Of a DNA stretch of 64,000 nucleotides, positions 1 through 12,067 are shown piece after piece. The first letter of the stretch is position 1, and each line of letters starts with the position of its first letter. A model generated the notes under the pieces. That model had not been told where the DNA came from, ran no database searches, and saw nothing but the letters and a program-made list of their open reading frames with translations. Made by a program: the position numbers and the translations under genes. Origin of the DNA: Rhodamnia argentea. Its lineage: Eukaryota; Streptophyta; Magnoliopsida; Myrtales; Myrtaceae. The stretch covers positions 21,053,595 through 21,117,594 of the forward strand of contig NC_063160.1 in assembly GCF_020921035.1 (NCBI RefSeq). Direction: 5' to 3'.

Positions 1-3000
1 GAGACAAATTGGGGAAACATTATTAAATGAGAGAAGCTCCAGATCTCATCAAATTCTCAAATTGGTCCGTCCTCTTTTCTCATCCTTTGTCTGTGCAATT
101 ATTTACATGCAACACATCTGTTCACTTAAGTAAGTTATCCTTTGGATGCTGATTCCCACAGACAGTTGAAAGTTCTGCTCGTGAGTTTTTAGGCAAGGAC
201 AACTCCACGACCCTTTCTGCCAGTGTGGTATTGTCTGTTAATCTAGTTTTCTGCAGTTGCTTGTATCTTAAATTCTTCCTTCTTGTCCAGTTCAGTAAGT
301 TGTTCTTGCATGAAATTGTAGAACTTCGTAGATTTGGCTGGTAGTGAGCGTGCGTCTCAAGCATTATCAGCTGGAGCTAGATTGAAGGAAGGTTGCCACA
401 TAAATCGCAGTTTACTGACCCTGGGAACCGTCATTCGCAAGCTAAGGTCAGCAAAAGTTATCTTTTCAGGGAAAAGTGCCTTCGTAACCTTGGTTGCCCA
501 TTTTTTGAAGTCCCTTCTTGCTAGTGATTGAATAATTTTCTAGCTGTTCACTGGATAACGTACGCATGGATAAGCTCAGTTTTTACGTAGTCATGGCATA
601 TCTGCCTTAAGTTAACGTATAGCACACAAATTGAGGTGAAACTGTATATTTATTGTGGTCATTGGTTGTTTCAAAGTTCAAAGACCATTCATCAAGGGAA
701 GAAACGACAGACTATTTTTTTGAATATCTGAATTATAGCTCTACCCTTTTTCCGGTTAAAAAAGATATAACAGTTACCGCTCCTGTAGATTGCTATTATA
801 TGAAGAATATGGTCTCAAGTGATGTTTCTGTGATGGTAATTTGCCTCAATATCTTCTGAAAATTTCTAATCTTCAAAACCGAGCTCAGATTAATCAAGGA
901 TTCTCCACAACGTCATTAACATATTGGGCATCGACAATTAAAATAATAGTGTTTCACCACATGACAGTAAAAAAAAAAACGTAGTTTATTCTACTTATGT
1001 GGGAGTTTAGAGATTTTATAACATGTCCTGTACTCTTTTCTTTTGCTCCTTGTTATTCCCAATCTGCGTATAAAATGAGCTCTACTTAGAGATCAGGATT
1101 AGGAATGTGATTAGCATGGTGACTTTTGACGTAGTTGACGATTGATGCCACTGATTAATGCAGTAAAGGGAGACATGGACATATCAATTACAGAGATTCA
1201 AAGCTGACACGCATACTGCAACCTGCCTTGGGTGGAAATGCGAGGACTGCCATTATCTGCACTTTGAGCCCTGCTCGTAGTCATGTCGAGCAGACCAGAA
1301 ACACTCTACTGTTTGCATGTTGTGCAAAGGAAGTGACTACCAAAGCACAAGTTAATGTGGTCATGTCTGATAAGGCCCTGGTCAAACATCTGCAGAAAGA
1401 GTTGGCTAGATTGGAGAATGAATTGAGAGCTCCTGGTCCTGTTTCATCAAATTGCGACTACATAGCTCTACTGAAGAAGAAAGATCTTCAAATTGAGAAG
1501 GTAATTTACTTTGTGAACTTTTTGAATTGCAAATCCCTAATTAAAGAAAATTTTGTTTTCAACCAACATCGTAACTCTTGACCAAGTTAATTAGCAGGTA
1601 AGCTTTATTCAATTCCCATTTTAGAGTGCCAAAATGTATTTAGCTGCAACAATTTGGAATGGCTCAGCCTGGGCAATATCAGTGCCTTGATCATGACATC
1701 TATAACTAAGTAGGAACCATTCAATGTCCTAATGAGAAGTAGATTACATGGAAGCGTTTCTGTGGCCAAGTACATTTTGATTTGGTAGATGGATTTATTA
1801 TTTGTATGCTGGATATTATTGTGGATGAGTATCACTGAGAATGCAAACCCTCTTAATGATGGCTTCATCCAGAAAACTTAGCCTTTAGGACAGGTGGTCC
1901 ACCTATTTATCACTTGTGGTTATGGAGATGTTGATTGTGGCTGTTAATCTTTTACAGATGGATAAGGAGATTAGGGACTTGAAAAAGCAAAGGGATGTAG
2001 CACAATCTCGGACTGAAGAGTTGCTGAAGTTTGTTGAAAATTATCAAGATCCTAAAAAACTGGTACACGTTGACTTTTTTGTCTTGGAATTTTAAGTTGA
2101 GTGGCACCCTGGTATTTACTGTTTCTAACTCTCACTATCTTCTATCCACAAAGATTGGAAATGGACATCAATCTAATGGGAAAACAGATGATACATGGGA
2201 AGATGATTGTTCATTGTCAGAAGGCATCACCTATTCTCACTCTCTGGATTCGAGTGTTAGAAAAACGAACAGAACCATCTATCACAACAAGATGAACGGA
2301 AATAACTCTGAACAATTAAGCAATTCGATATGGGAGAACACTGAAGAACATTCTGAAGCAGAATATACATATTCACCACCATCAGTTGGTCAAGGATATG
2401 ATGATTACTGCAAAGATGTTCAGTGTGTTGACATGGAAGTATTGAGCAGGGAGAACGATATTAAAGCCCTTTCCAGTCCTCTTGGTGAAAGTGCAGTATC
2501 AGCTCTGAGACAAGTAGAAGATCATGATGGAACTAGTCAGACTTCATTATCAACCACATTCAATGAAAATGGAGAACGGAGTCACATCCAGAATCACTCC
2601 AGATATGGGGCCCTTGAAGAGAGCCTCCATGATGTGCAGAGGACAATTGAACCTTTTATCAGTCCTCATGGTGATACATCCCCACGAGTCCCAGCAGCTG
2701 ATAACTCGAGTTCTACAAATCTCAAGCTAAGTAGGAGCTTGAGCTGTAGAGCAAATCTTGTAACTGGTTCCTCCTCTCCCAACTTTGAGGAGGCAGACAT
2801 CAACGCAACACCACCTAATGAGTCTGAGAGGATCTTTCCTGGAAGACCTGAAGCATTTCAAAGGAAGTTTCTTCCGTTAAATTACGACAATGGCATTGCA
2901 AGGCTGTCAAGAAATAATTCTCAATCTTCTTTGGAAAGTGGTTCTGTTGCTCAGAGTGTCAGTGCAGCTGCAGATGAAGATCTCACTAGTGTTCATACTT

Positions 3001-3671
3001 TCGTTTCTGGGCTGAAGGAAATGGCCAGTGCCTATGAGAAGCAACTAGCAGATGAGCAGGTAAACGCAGTCATTTGCTTTTATTGTGCATATGAGGGTAA
3101 AATATCATTGTGTTTTTTTTTTGCTTCTAATATATCCATCAGCATTTGGCTTGTTCTGCCTCTTTTAAAAGTTGTCATGGCTTCGTTGAAATTTAGATGT
3201 AGTTTCCTTCCTGTCTTTCTGCCCTGATTTTGTTTAAAGTTTTGCTTAAATATTATATATGCTGAGAATGTCATTGAGGACATCTGTAAAATGCACTAGT
3301 TCATTTCAGGGAAAAAAAAATGTATTAGTTCATAAACATCTGCTGACATGAGTTAGAAATATATTCAGGGGGCGGAGTCGAGATCTAACGATTGTGAAAG
3401 TAATGTGAAAGAAGTAGCTTCAGAGGCGTTGACAAATCCATTAGATTGGCCACCGGAATTTGAGAGAAAGCAAAGATCAATACTGGGGCTCTGGCAAATT
3501 TGCAACGTTCCATTGGTTCACAGAACATACTTTTTTCTGCTGTTTAGAGGCGATCCAGCGGATTCCATCTACATGGAAGTGGAGCTCCGAAGACTGACTT
3601 TTCTGAAGGAAACATTTTCTAGCGGAGGCCAGGCAGTGGCAGATGGACGAGTTCTTACACCTGCTTCAAGG

Positions 3672-3719
<48 letters not shown>

Positions 3720-4283
3720 GCTGTGTGCCTTTTGAGTTATACTTTAGAGGGTCTGGTTTCCTTGGAGCAATTCGGTTGTTGTAAGGCTTTTTTTTTTTTT
3801 TGGTCGGACTTGTAAGGCTTTCAGTTGTTGCATTTTCCTGTATCTTTTTCCTTTGGCCGAGAAAAAGAATTCATTGCTTAATCCCTTACCCTCTGTACAT
3901 ATCATGCCTTAGCCATTAGGGGCAGAATTCTAATGACATTTATTCGATGGGTCAGTTTGAAGGCTCTTCATCGGGAGAGGGAGAAGCTGAGCAAGCTGAT
4001 GCGCAGGAGACTCTCGGAAGCAGATAGGGAGAGACTCTTCCAGAAGTGGGGTATCAGTCTGGAGTCAAAGAGGAGGCGGCTTCAACTGGCCAGTCGCTTG
4101 TGGAGCGACACGGAAGACATAGATCGTGTTATGGAGAGCGCTTCTGTGGTCGCGAAGCTTGTCCGGTTCGAAGATCAAGGAAAGGCTCTTAGAGGGATGC
4201 TGGGGCTTAGCTTTAGTTCTCCCAGCATGGGAAGGAGATCCCACGGCTGGAGGCAGAGGAGTGCCATTTCTTATTTAGGTTAA
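1..4283 (+). CDS. Kinesin-7 family motor protein with C-terminal DUF3490, 5'-partial
   Basis: Microtubule motor cut by the left window edge. Eight exons can be joined by GT-AG borders with consistent phase: 1-64 (reading from base 2), 162-227, 322-446, 1164-1500, 1958-2062, 2154-3059, 3369-3670 and 3956-4283, giving about 743 residues. Exon 1 carries switch I (NERSSRSH) and exon 3 carries switch II (DLAGSE). The motor domain ends in exon 4 with [20 protein letters not shown]. Exons 4-5 are charged and coiled-coil-like. The 302-codon exon 6 is a low-conservation spacer. Exons 7-8 contain the DUF3490 signature around [16 protein letters not shown], typical of plant NACK-like kinesin-7 proteins. 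Intron 7 holds a pure (CT)n tract. The ATP-binding P-loop lies outside the window. The family call is firm; assignment to a specific paralogue is not possible here. Confidence 0.93.
3674..3714. repeat. (CT)n microsatellite in a kinesin intron
   Basis: An uninterrupted CT dinucleotide tract of about 40 bp lies just inside the 5' splice site of the last kinesin intron. It is one of several CT/GA tracts next to genes in this window. Confidence 0.9.
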
Positions 4284-7276
4284 GTAGTCACACGAGAGTC
4301 ATGCCACATCTGGTATCTTACATTTTTTATTTCAAGCTCCCTCTCTCTCGCTTTCTCCACGCAGCCTCCAGACCCATTTTGTTTGTGTAAAAACATTTGA
4401 AGTTTACAAGCTATTGTTATGATTCTATAATCCTATCAAGCTTTTGGTTTTCTATCTTGCTTCTTGCCAGAGTCTAGTACCTCTTCAAACAACTTTTTCT
4501 CCTCGGTATTGGACGAAGAGATAAACCCATAAAGCAACTTAGTCATGCATATCCGCATTCCCTACCTAATGGAATATCAATAGAACCCCATTTGTAGTTT
4601 CATACCAATGACGAGCTTTGATTACTTGAAACGAAGAAAGGGTTTAATCCAAGGATGACCCACGTAAATAGATGGAGGATGCCAGGGTCAGGCCTAGGAG
4701 TTGATGATCTCTCAGCTGTGAAATAACAATGAAGGAACGTGAAACGTGAAATAAGTTCGCTCGTGTCAGTAGTACAATAGTAGGTAGCAGAATTCATATT
4801 AAAGCATTGCTCGTGACCCAAAAAAAGGAAAAGAGAAAAAAAAAGTCCAGATGCAACCTGCCTGGCCTTCCCTCATCATGAATCTCACACCAAAATTCCG
4901 TTGGAGCATCGAAGATCACTGCCAAAGTCCGCAGGAAGAGACTTCCTCCAATTGGAAGGAACACGGAAAGAGACGTTAAAAGGACATTCTTAAGCAGATC
5001 TGGAGTTTGCTTGGACCCCTGAGTTGGAGCTGCTTTCGAATCTGCAAGACAGCTGAATTGAGTATTTAACTGTATCCTCTTGGTCTTTTTGTATGTAAGC
5101 TCTCTTCCACCTGCCCGTTCTGCCCTCAGCAGAGTTCTTTCGTGCTTCCTATACAATTTGAACTAATTTTCTCAAATTCTCTTCAAGACACTAAGGGAAA
5201 CGGTGCCCAGAGCGGCTGAATATAGTGCTTGGGCTTCCTACATTAGGGTGGTGATTGTTCTCATGGCTATCCTAATTTCAATCTTTGTTCAAGCAAATGG
5301 AAAAAAAAAAACCTTTTCTGATGACTGTCCAAAAGATTCTATCGAGTTCTCATGGAAGGGTATAGAAAATAAAGTATTAACAGCACCGATCCTCTTTTTG
5401 CCCACTCCTGATGGTATATTGCTGCCATAAAATCAATCACGGCAGGCACTCAAAATCTCAAAGCCCAAATAGCTTGAGTCTCGCACTCATCCATCCTTTG
5501 ACAGACTAATAGTTGCAAACAAGCTACCGCGATTATGTATTGCCGTAAGCCTGAAAAATAGTAGTAGAATAAGTTTCACCTTTGCTAAAAAGGTTTAGCA
5601 AGACACCTATTATGCAGTGAGTTACATTTCCACAGTAAGAGATTGAATATCCAAAAATGTGAAACCATCTCTATCATCCATCACTTTTACATGATTCAAA
5701 TGCTAGTATTATCAGAATCTAGAGACTGATAAAACCTACACAACAATAGACTATCGACAGAAAAAATACAATTTATCTTTTCTCCAAAACTTCTTGCTCT
5801 GGTTCACACATTGGATTCTTTCCCAGCATTCTTGTTTATAAGAACCTGTGTAAGATTGCACATGCATGCACTACATATGACTTGAATAGGACAAGCACAT
5901 GTGAAAGTACGTTACATGGCTCCCACCATAGACACAAGCACTTAGATTTTTACACCCTTCAGCTCAGTCATAAGAAGAGAGCAAAACAGCTTTGATAAGC
6001 TAGGGTATATAAATCCAGTTCCATTTCACTAAAGAGACAACATGCAGATCTTGTAACCAATTACTTCGCATTTACCTGAATTCCAGCATCCATATCCTCC
6101 TGTCAATGTCACCCATTAATCTGTTTGTTTAGTATTCCCGCAAAATCTCAAGGGACATGTTATGGAGCAGAGGAGGAGAGGAAGGCACCCTATAAACTTG
6201 CTGCCAGAATCTCCATAATCAGTCACAATGGTCATCCACATATGGGCCATTCACACAGGATACAAGTTTGCAACTGAACCTAGAAACAAAGGGCGCGTGC
6301 TATACTTCAACAATCTTAATTGGAGTGGCCACCGTTTTCTTCGGTCCGGTTTATTTCATTATTGGACTTGACCTACTTGTGGAGCTAACCCTGGATTTGT
6401 CAGGCAAGTTCCAATATAGAAATTGTAGAGTCATCCATGACAATCACAGCAGCGATGCCAAATATATCCTTTCCACAATCTGATTGCATTACAACCCACT
6501 CTTATCAGCAGAAGCACTAATGACGATCGATGTGCCATAGGAGTAAGCCCCAAGTTTTGTAAGCACGATAATCTACCATTTTAATGCTGAAATTTTTAGG
6601 ATGGCCATGATCTCCATCCCTCCCAATGAGGCTGGTGGTCGCTGATGGATTAGCTTTACGCAACTTGTCATTTTAAAATATAAAAATTGATATACCGCAA
6701 CCTCACATTTCAATTTCTTGCAGACAAGTTATCTCATACCTTGGCATGTCAGGTTCCATAATTTCTTAACAGCTCGGATCCAAAGCTTATTACAACCGCA
6801 GACTTTACCACTACCCGCTAATTGTAAAAGCATATTTGCTGCGTGAAGAACTAATCTTAGTTGCTTTTCCTCGCTTATGTACATACTTCAACTGCTTATT
6901 CGGACTAAAAGTTGCACCAAAGATGGGCTTATTCTCCAATTTTTCCAGTCATCAACAGTCTCATCACACGCCCAGGAGGACTACCAATAACAAAAACACT
7001 GTGATTCGAAATGCTAATAACTCTCGTTCTTATCCAAAAGTTCCTAAGTATCACCATGCAATTGCACACCTTCAACTCAGCAGAATAATCGACCTCAGAG
7101 TCAGAGACAATCAAAACTTCTCCAATCTCAAAATCGAAATATAAAGCGAATCCCAACTGAAGATCCCCCGACAATTTGCACAAACAGCTTCCATCCATTG
7201 CCAATCAGTAAATCAGAAGTACAACTACAAGTACGCGAACGAAACTCAAAAAAGAGCAAGAGAGTGAAAATTCATT
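4284..7276. other. Intergenic region, no gene recognised
   Basis: This covers about 3 kb between the convergent 3' ends of the kinesin and the S31 gene. Open frames here (for example minus 4794-5156 and plus 5203-5430) show no recognisable domain, and no splice-joined coding path was found. The part next to 7277 is presumably the S31 3' UTR. Confidence 0.6.
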
Positions 7277-7582
7277 TCAAATGAGCTTGAAAGGAAGCGG
7301 CCAAGGAGTGGACCTGGGGACCTCAACCTTGTCCTTGATGCGCTCGATCTTCTTCTCCTTCTTCGGCCTCGCGTTCCCGTACGATCCTTTGAACCTCTTC
7401 CCTTTCTTCGTCCTCTTGTCGCCCCTCCCGCACAGGACCGGGAACGGCGGAGGAGCTACGGTCGACGATGGAGAAGGAAGCGAAGACGACGACAGCGAAG
7501 AGATTGGAGAAGCCAGAGACGGTCGATTCGCCATCTTCGTAGCTCGTCTCGCGACGGCACCGAACAACTGCATCATCGCCAT
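7277..7582 (-). CDS. Mitochondrial small-subunit ribosomal protein S31 (bTHXm)
   Basis: Single-exon gene of 101 codons. The N-terminal part (MAMMQLFGAVARRA, then Ser/Pro-rich, few acidic residues) looks like a mitochondrial presequence. The C-terminal half has the highly basic THX core: CGRGDKRTKKGKRFKGSYGN, then NARPKKEKKIERIKDKVEVP and the invariant ending STPWPLPFKLI. THX is a small peptide that packs into rRNA of the small-subunit head. The length agrees with plant homologues (about 90-105 aa). The upstream Met was chosen because the presequence-like segment begins there. In Arabidopsis a homologue lies beside a kinesin paralogue, as here. The complementary strand is also open (7281-7652), but that is a GC-content shadow. 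Confidence 0.92.
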   Translation of the reverse strand: MAMMQLFGAVARRATKMANRPSLASPISSLSSSSLPSPSSTVAPPPFPVLCGRGDKRTKKGKRFKGSYGNARPKKEKKIERIKDKVEVPRSTPWPLPFKLI

Positions 7583-8103
7583 TCTTGACGCACGCGCGGA
7601 CCCGATGCTTCACACACACCGCGCCTTTCGAAGCTGCGGTGTTGTACAGTAGTGAGGAGGTGGATCGAAGGTGTAGATCGGTGATTGGGCCTCGACAAGG
7701 GAGTTCAATGGGCTCGATCTCGAACCCGGAGTCCAGTGGGCCCCGTTGGTTGCTATTTCGCTTGCTATAAACCATTCATGAAAATGTTTTGCGGGAATTA
7801 AGATTTTCATCAGTCATACTTGACTTTTTCCTGATAACAAAAAAATAGTTTGACTTTTTACAATTTTTCACTATATAAATGCTGATCCTGATACTCGACA
7901 TTTTCACGAAATGAAATTAAAGGATTATTTTTTTAAAATTTTTACGTCCATCGCCTGTTTAGAAAAATAATTTAGCAGAGTTACCACGAAGCTAGTGATG
8001 GAATCGAATTCTTTCATATGTCAATCATCCTATTGGTGAACACCATCATATGTCAATCATCCGATGAGTGATGACCGACCAGTTGGCTTTTAACGCCGAC
8101 CGC

Positions 8104-8147
<44 letters not shown>

Positions 8148-8665
8148 AATTACTGGTTTGGCTTGTTTCAGGCTTTGGCCATAAGAACTACAACCTGGTT
8201 CCATAGCTCGTTTAGGTAGAGCATATGTCCGTCCAGATATCAAGACCGACTTACCTGACATTCCTGCCGATGAGCAAGAAAAAGGGCATATCGGATTAAA
8301 GGAACAAAGATCAGCTCCTGAACGAAACCGAAAATCCACTCTTCAAGAGAATTGCATTGCAAGCCATGTAACATGCATGCAAAACGGATGAGATGCACAT
8401 GAAATCTCAAGAATATTAGTTACAGAATCACGGTTTACAATGTATATAACACACAAATTAAAGGAGGGTGGGGGGAGGGGGAAGAAGAGCTTCACAAGCC
8501 TTTCTCGCGCAGAGAGACGCTCTTTTCTCATCTCGGAAAGACTAAGGAAATCAGATTCTTGCGACGGCTGTCCAACTAATGCTAAACTGAGACTACGTAA
8601 CCTTTCCACAAAGAGCCCCCTGCGGAACAAGTTGATCTGTTCGGTAATGCATTGCTTGGTCCTCT
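7583..8665. other. Intergenic region with a GA microsatellite and a short duplication
   Basis: No gene was recognised. It contains the S31 5' flank, a 17-bp direct repeat (TCATATGTCAATCATCC at 8014-8030 and 8046-8062) and a pure (AG)n tract at 8107-8146. The right part is the 3' flank of the minus-strand subunit c gene. Confidence 0.6.
8107..8146. repeat. (AG)n microsatellite
   Basis: A pure AG dinucleotide run of about 40 bp lies about 0.5 kb beyond the stop codon of the subunit c gene. Confidence 0.9.
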
Positions 8666-10789
8666 TCACTCAGCTCTGGACTGGCCTGCCCTAGAAGACA
8701 AGATGATGCCAACAATAAGGCCGTAGAGAGCCAGTGCTTCAGCGAAAATCAGGATTAGGATCATCCCAACAAATAGCTTTGGCTGCTGCGCATTAGCTCT
8801 GCATAACAAGAAGATTGCGGTCATGGGTTTTTTTAAAATAAGAAGGGAGTTTTTAACATTACACATGTATTTTTCATATCTTTTTCTTTCAAAACATACA
8901 AACCAAAGGGCAAGATGTAAAGAAGGATGAGCTAATTGGCAACAGATCATATCCCATGCTCCAACAATACATTCAGTATAATTAAGAAGTCTACTGGAAA
9001 CCAAAATTATGTTCCCCATTACATCACTGGTCATGTCTCATAGACTTCTTGTGCTGTAGGTAATGCACAGAATTGCATAAATGCTGCTATTAAATGACGT
9101 TTCCAGTGCAGTTAAAATGTATTGAAATGCCATTTCCGTGTGCTGCTCCAGGCAACTAACATTATTATACTAGTTAACAAATCAGACTGCAAAGCAACTC
9201 AACAAAGGAGTCAGTCTTCGTCATCTGCTTTTTATATTCCCGCCTCTATAAATATTTTTGACAAATCCATGCGAAGCATTGTCACTAAAATTCCATTCCA
9301 GTCCAACTAGTGAGTATGCTGAGGAATTACAATAATGTTTCCACAGTCGTGTGGACACACAATTTGAGTCTCTCCTGACTTCAACATACAAAAGGATACT
9401 CATTTGACTTCATTTGATACCGTGCCTCACAAAGAGGTTCCACCATTATAGGCAGTAGGCACTTTCTTTCACTCAAATGCAAGAGGAGCTTGAGAAATGC
9501 ATAGAACATGCCAGATCATCGAACACAAGAGTCAGAAATTGATGTCAAAGGATAAGGAAGCCACGCACAAAACATGCTCATTGAGGGATAAATATTGTTT
9601 ATGCGCCAATTAAATAATCAGACCCTAGATTAAATAACCTTCATCTGGAATTATACCTTTTTAAAAGGGTTAAAAAGAAAAGAGTCGATATAAGGTTCGC
9701 TATTTTTTTGGTGTACGTTTTATGCGGTGATTTCTTTGAAACAATCGTACAGGCATATATTGCAAAAGTTCTCAATGTGAAAAAATGTAGGAGAAACAGG
9801 TTTTGCATACCTGACGCCTGCATCACCGACAATTCCAATTGCCATCCCAGCTGATAGCCCAGCAAGACCACAAGCAAGGCCAGACGAAAGATGTGCATAC
9901 CCATCAAAGAGGTAATAAGATTTGGCCTTGGGATTAATCCCAGTACTAATGATGACGGCGATAATCAACCCGTATATTCCCAACACTCCTGCCATAACCA
10001 CTGGCACAATGGACTTCATAACCAGCTCGGGCCTCATCACACCCATAGAAGCTACACCCACCCCGCTCTTGGCTGTCCCATATGCAGCTCCCATGCCTGC
10101 TCAGCAATATCGAAGACAGACCCAAATCATTAACACACGTGAACAACCAAAGAATGGCAATCATAATCATCTCTAGTGTACATATAAAGGCAAGTTCGAT
10201 TACTCGGCAAGTACTATTCTTTGTGCCAAAGAACTGTAGCAAGCTACGGCTTCCAAGCCTAGGTGCGCAACTTGGTGCCAGACCCAAAGGCAATTTTCAG
10301 ACACCCGGGCACAAGGTACTACTAAATTGATCGTTGTATCTGATTTTCTAAATGCAACCAAAAAGAAATTAAGTTCGTATCAATTAGTCAATCAGAAACA
10401 TAGAGCTCAATAAATAATCATTATCTACCATTCTGGTAACACAAAATGCTAAGCACCCGAACGAGTAGGTCGAACAATCTCAGACACATAACACGACAAT
10501 TTGATTCTTTCCAGAGGCGTCATTCATCAGTTTTCTCGGTCGTTGGTAAGCACAGGACACAAGATAAACAGGCAGGGATGAAACAAGCGATCACCGATCT
10601 TGCAACCGCGTTATGATTCGGATCTCAGTGAAGATGGTGAATTGGAGATCAAAATTGAAACATAATCAAAAGGGAAGAAATGAAATTTTGGGGGGGAATA
10701 AGAATCTTACAGGAGAAGACGAGCGCAGCCGCTGCGCCGAGGAAGCCGAAGAACGGCGCAGTTTCATCGCCGCTGAACGTAGATGACAT
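8666..10789 (-). CDS. VHA-c: V-type H+-ATPase 16-kDa proteolipid subunit c
   Basis: Forms the rotor ring of the membrane V0 sector and carries protons across the tonoplast or endomembranes. Three exons on the minus strand: 10711-10789, 9811-10096 and 8666-8798, with consistent phases (26 codons +1, 94 codons, 44 codons), giving 165 aa, the usual plant length (164-166). The protein starts [20 protein letters not shown] and has four hydrophobic helices. The last helix carries the proton-binding Glu in [13 protein letters not shown], about residue 142. It ends SRAGQSRAE. Introns are about 0.6 and 1.0 kb. A GA-rich tract lies in the predicted 5' leader. No disruption was seen, so the gene should be functional. 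Confidence 0.97.
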
Positions 10790-10881
10790 CCTCGGTTCTT
10801 CCTTCTCCGACGTCGTTCGCTGGATCTGGTGATAGAAGGTCCTTCTCGTTCTTCTTCGTCGCTTGAGGGATCGGTGAAAAT

Positions 10882-10908
10882 TCTCTCTCTCTCTCTCTCT
10901 CTCTCTCT
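10882..10908. repeat. (CT)n tract in the VHA-c 5' leader
   Basis: The tract is about 93 bp upstream of the VHA-c start codon and reads GAGAGA in the mRNA sense. GA-rich leaders are a known class of binding site for GAGA-binding BPC factors; one is encoded in this window. Confidence 0.8.
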
Positions 10909-11237
10909 GGGGAGTTTCACTTTTCGTTCCCTCTCTGAGCCGCAGAAGAAGCTCGTGGAAGAGAAATTGCCCAGCAACTTCGGATTGGCAGGATCGTGCT
11001 CTATCCGATCATGAGCGATCATTGAGATTGCTTTCTTTCTTTGCTTTTGCTTTTTCCTTTTCCTTTTTCTTTTTTTTCCGATTTTGGGCAAAAGCCCAAT
11101 GGGCTTGGTGATTCGACTGGGTTTTCTTTTGTGAGATTTAAAATAAATAAAAAAACCACGTTCGATTCAGTTCGATTTTCATTCATAAAGCAAGCTCTAC
11201 TGAACTTAGACAAGTAAGTTTCTAAACACAAAAAATC
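10909..11237. other. VHA-c upstream region
   Basis: Pyrimidine-rich flank with no gene recognised. It must contain the VHA-c promoter, but no convincing TATA box was picked out. Confidence 0.5.
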
Positions 11238-11968
11238 TCAAAGGGGTTGAGGGAGTAAAGACAACCATTTGGTCTGGAGGATTTTATTTCGATGGGCCTT
11301 AGTGATCCACTCGGTAGCTTGATTAGTATCTAGGGGACAATGGACAACTTGCACCTTGTCGCCTTGGACTAGCAATGTCCAATTGTCTTCCATAATGTCC
11401 CTAATAGCCCAAGGGCTTTCTTCTCGACCCATCAAGCATTACACAACAGATTTACAATCGCTAGATTGATACTGTATAGTGCAAATCAACCTTCATGTGT
11501 TGCTTAGATTATTGTAGCAAGTATACACCAAAATCTCTCACGTGCCGCCGATTCTTTCTATGCATGAACAAAAGACTCTCTTTCACGGCCAAGGCTTCCG
11601 CTACAATCGCCGAGGGAGCTCGTACTTCTTTCACGAAGCCGTCCACATCATCCCGTTCGAGTCTCACACAATACTAGCAATTGAAGCTTTCGAAGCTCTT
11701 TTGAACCACGAGCGGTTGGTATTGAGCTTGAGGGAGCCCTCAGGTGGTTGTACCCACAATTCGGGTGAGGTCGTCGATACATCCCTCTCTTTCTTCAAAT
11801 GCGGGTTCCATCTTGCAAAATTTTTTATTAACGCGAGAGTGGCGTCAACACTTGCGGTTAGGCTAAGTGGGCGAGCTTAAAAGATGTGGGAGTTTCGGAC
11901 TTTCCAAGTCATCCATAGAATCACGACTATTGTCTCCCTTGATGTCAAGACCTAGTTTGAATCCGATG
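11238..11968 (-). mobile_element. Decayed LINE fragment (reverse-transcriptase tail and RNase H domain)
   Basis: On the minus strand, in several frames, there are remnants of the plant LINE C-terminus: an LWMTWKVRNSHIF segment (zf-RVT-like tail), then a broken RNase H-like start (KLNTNRSW..ASIASIV-stop-DSNG). A frame-shifted AEALAVKESL segment follows, and then the terminal part VVHCPLDTNQATEWITKAH. Stops and frameshifts show it is dead. The fragment ends at the left border of the LTR sequence that starts at 11969, so that LTR probably inserted into or next to it. Confidence 0.65.
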
Positions 11969-12067
11969 TGTGACATCCCGAAATTTCGATGTCTATAAGA
12001 AAAATCATGAATTTTAGTGTGGAGAATAAAATTAGATTTTCAAGGATTTAAGAGATAATAATTGGAT

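Noticed and set aside
5203-5430. Plus-strand ORF with a hydrophobic stretch (VVIVLMAILISIFVQANG)
   Set aside because: Looks like a small membrane protein, but has no supporting splice partners, homology or promoter; probably chance.
4284-7276. UFD1 or GC1 orthologue expected from Arabidopsis synteny
   Set aside because: No segment matching either protein was found on either strand between the kinesin and S31.
7281-7652. Plus-strand ORF of 123 codons opposite the S31 gene
   Set aside because: It is the antisense shadow of a GC-rich gene; the minus strand carries the conserved THX core.
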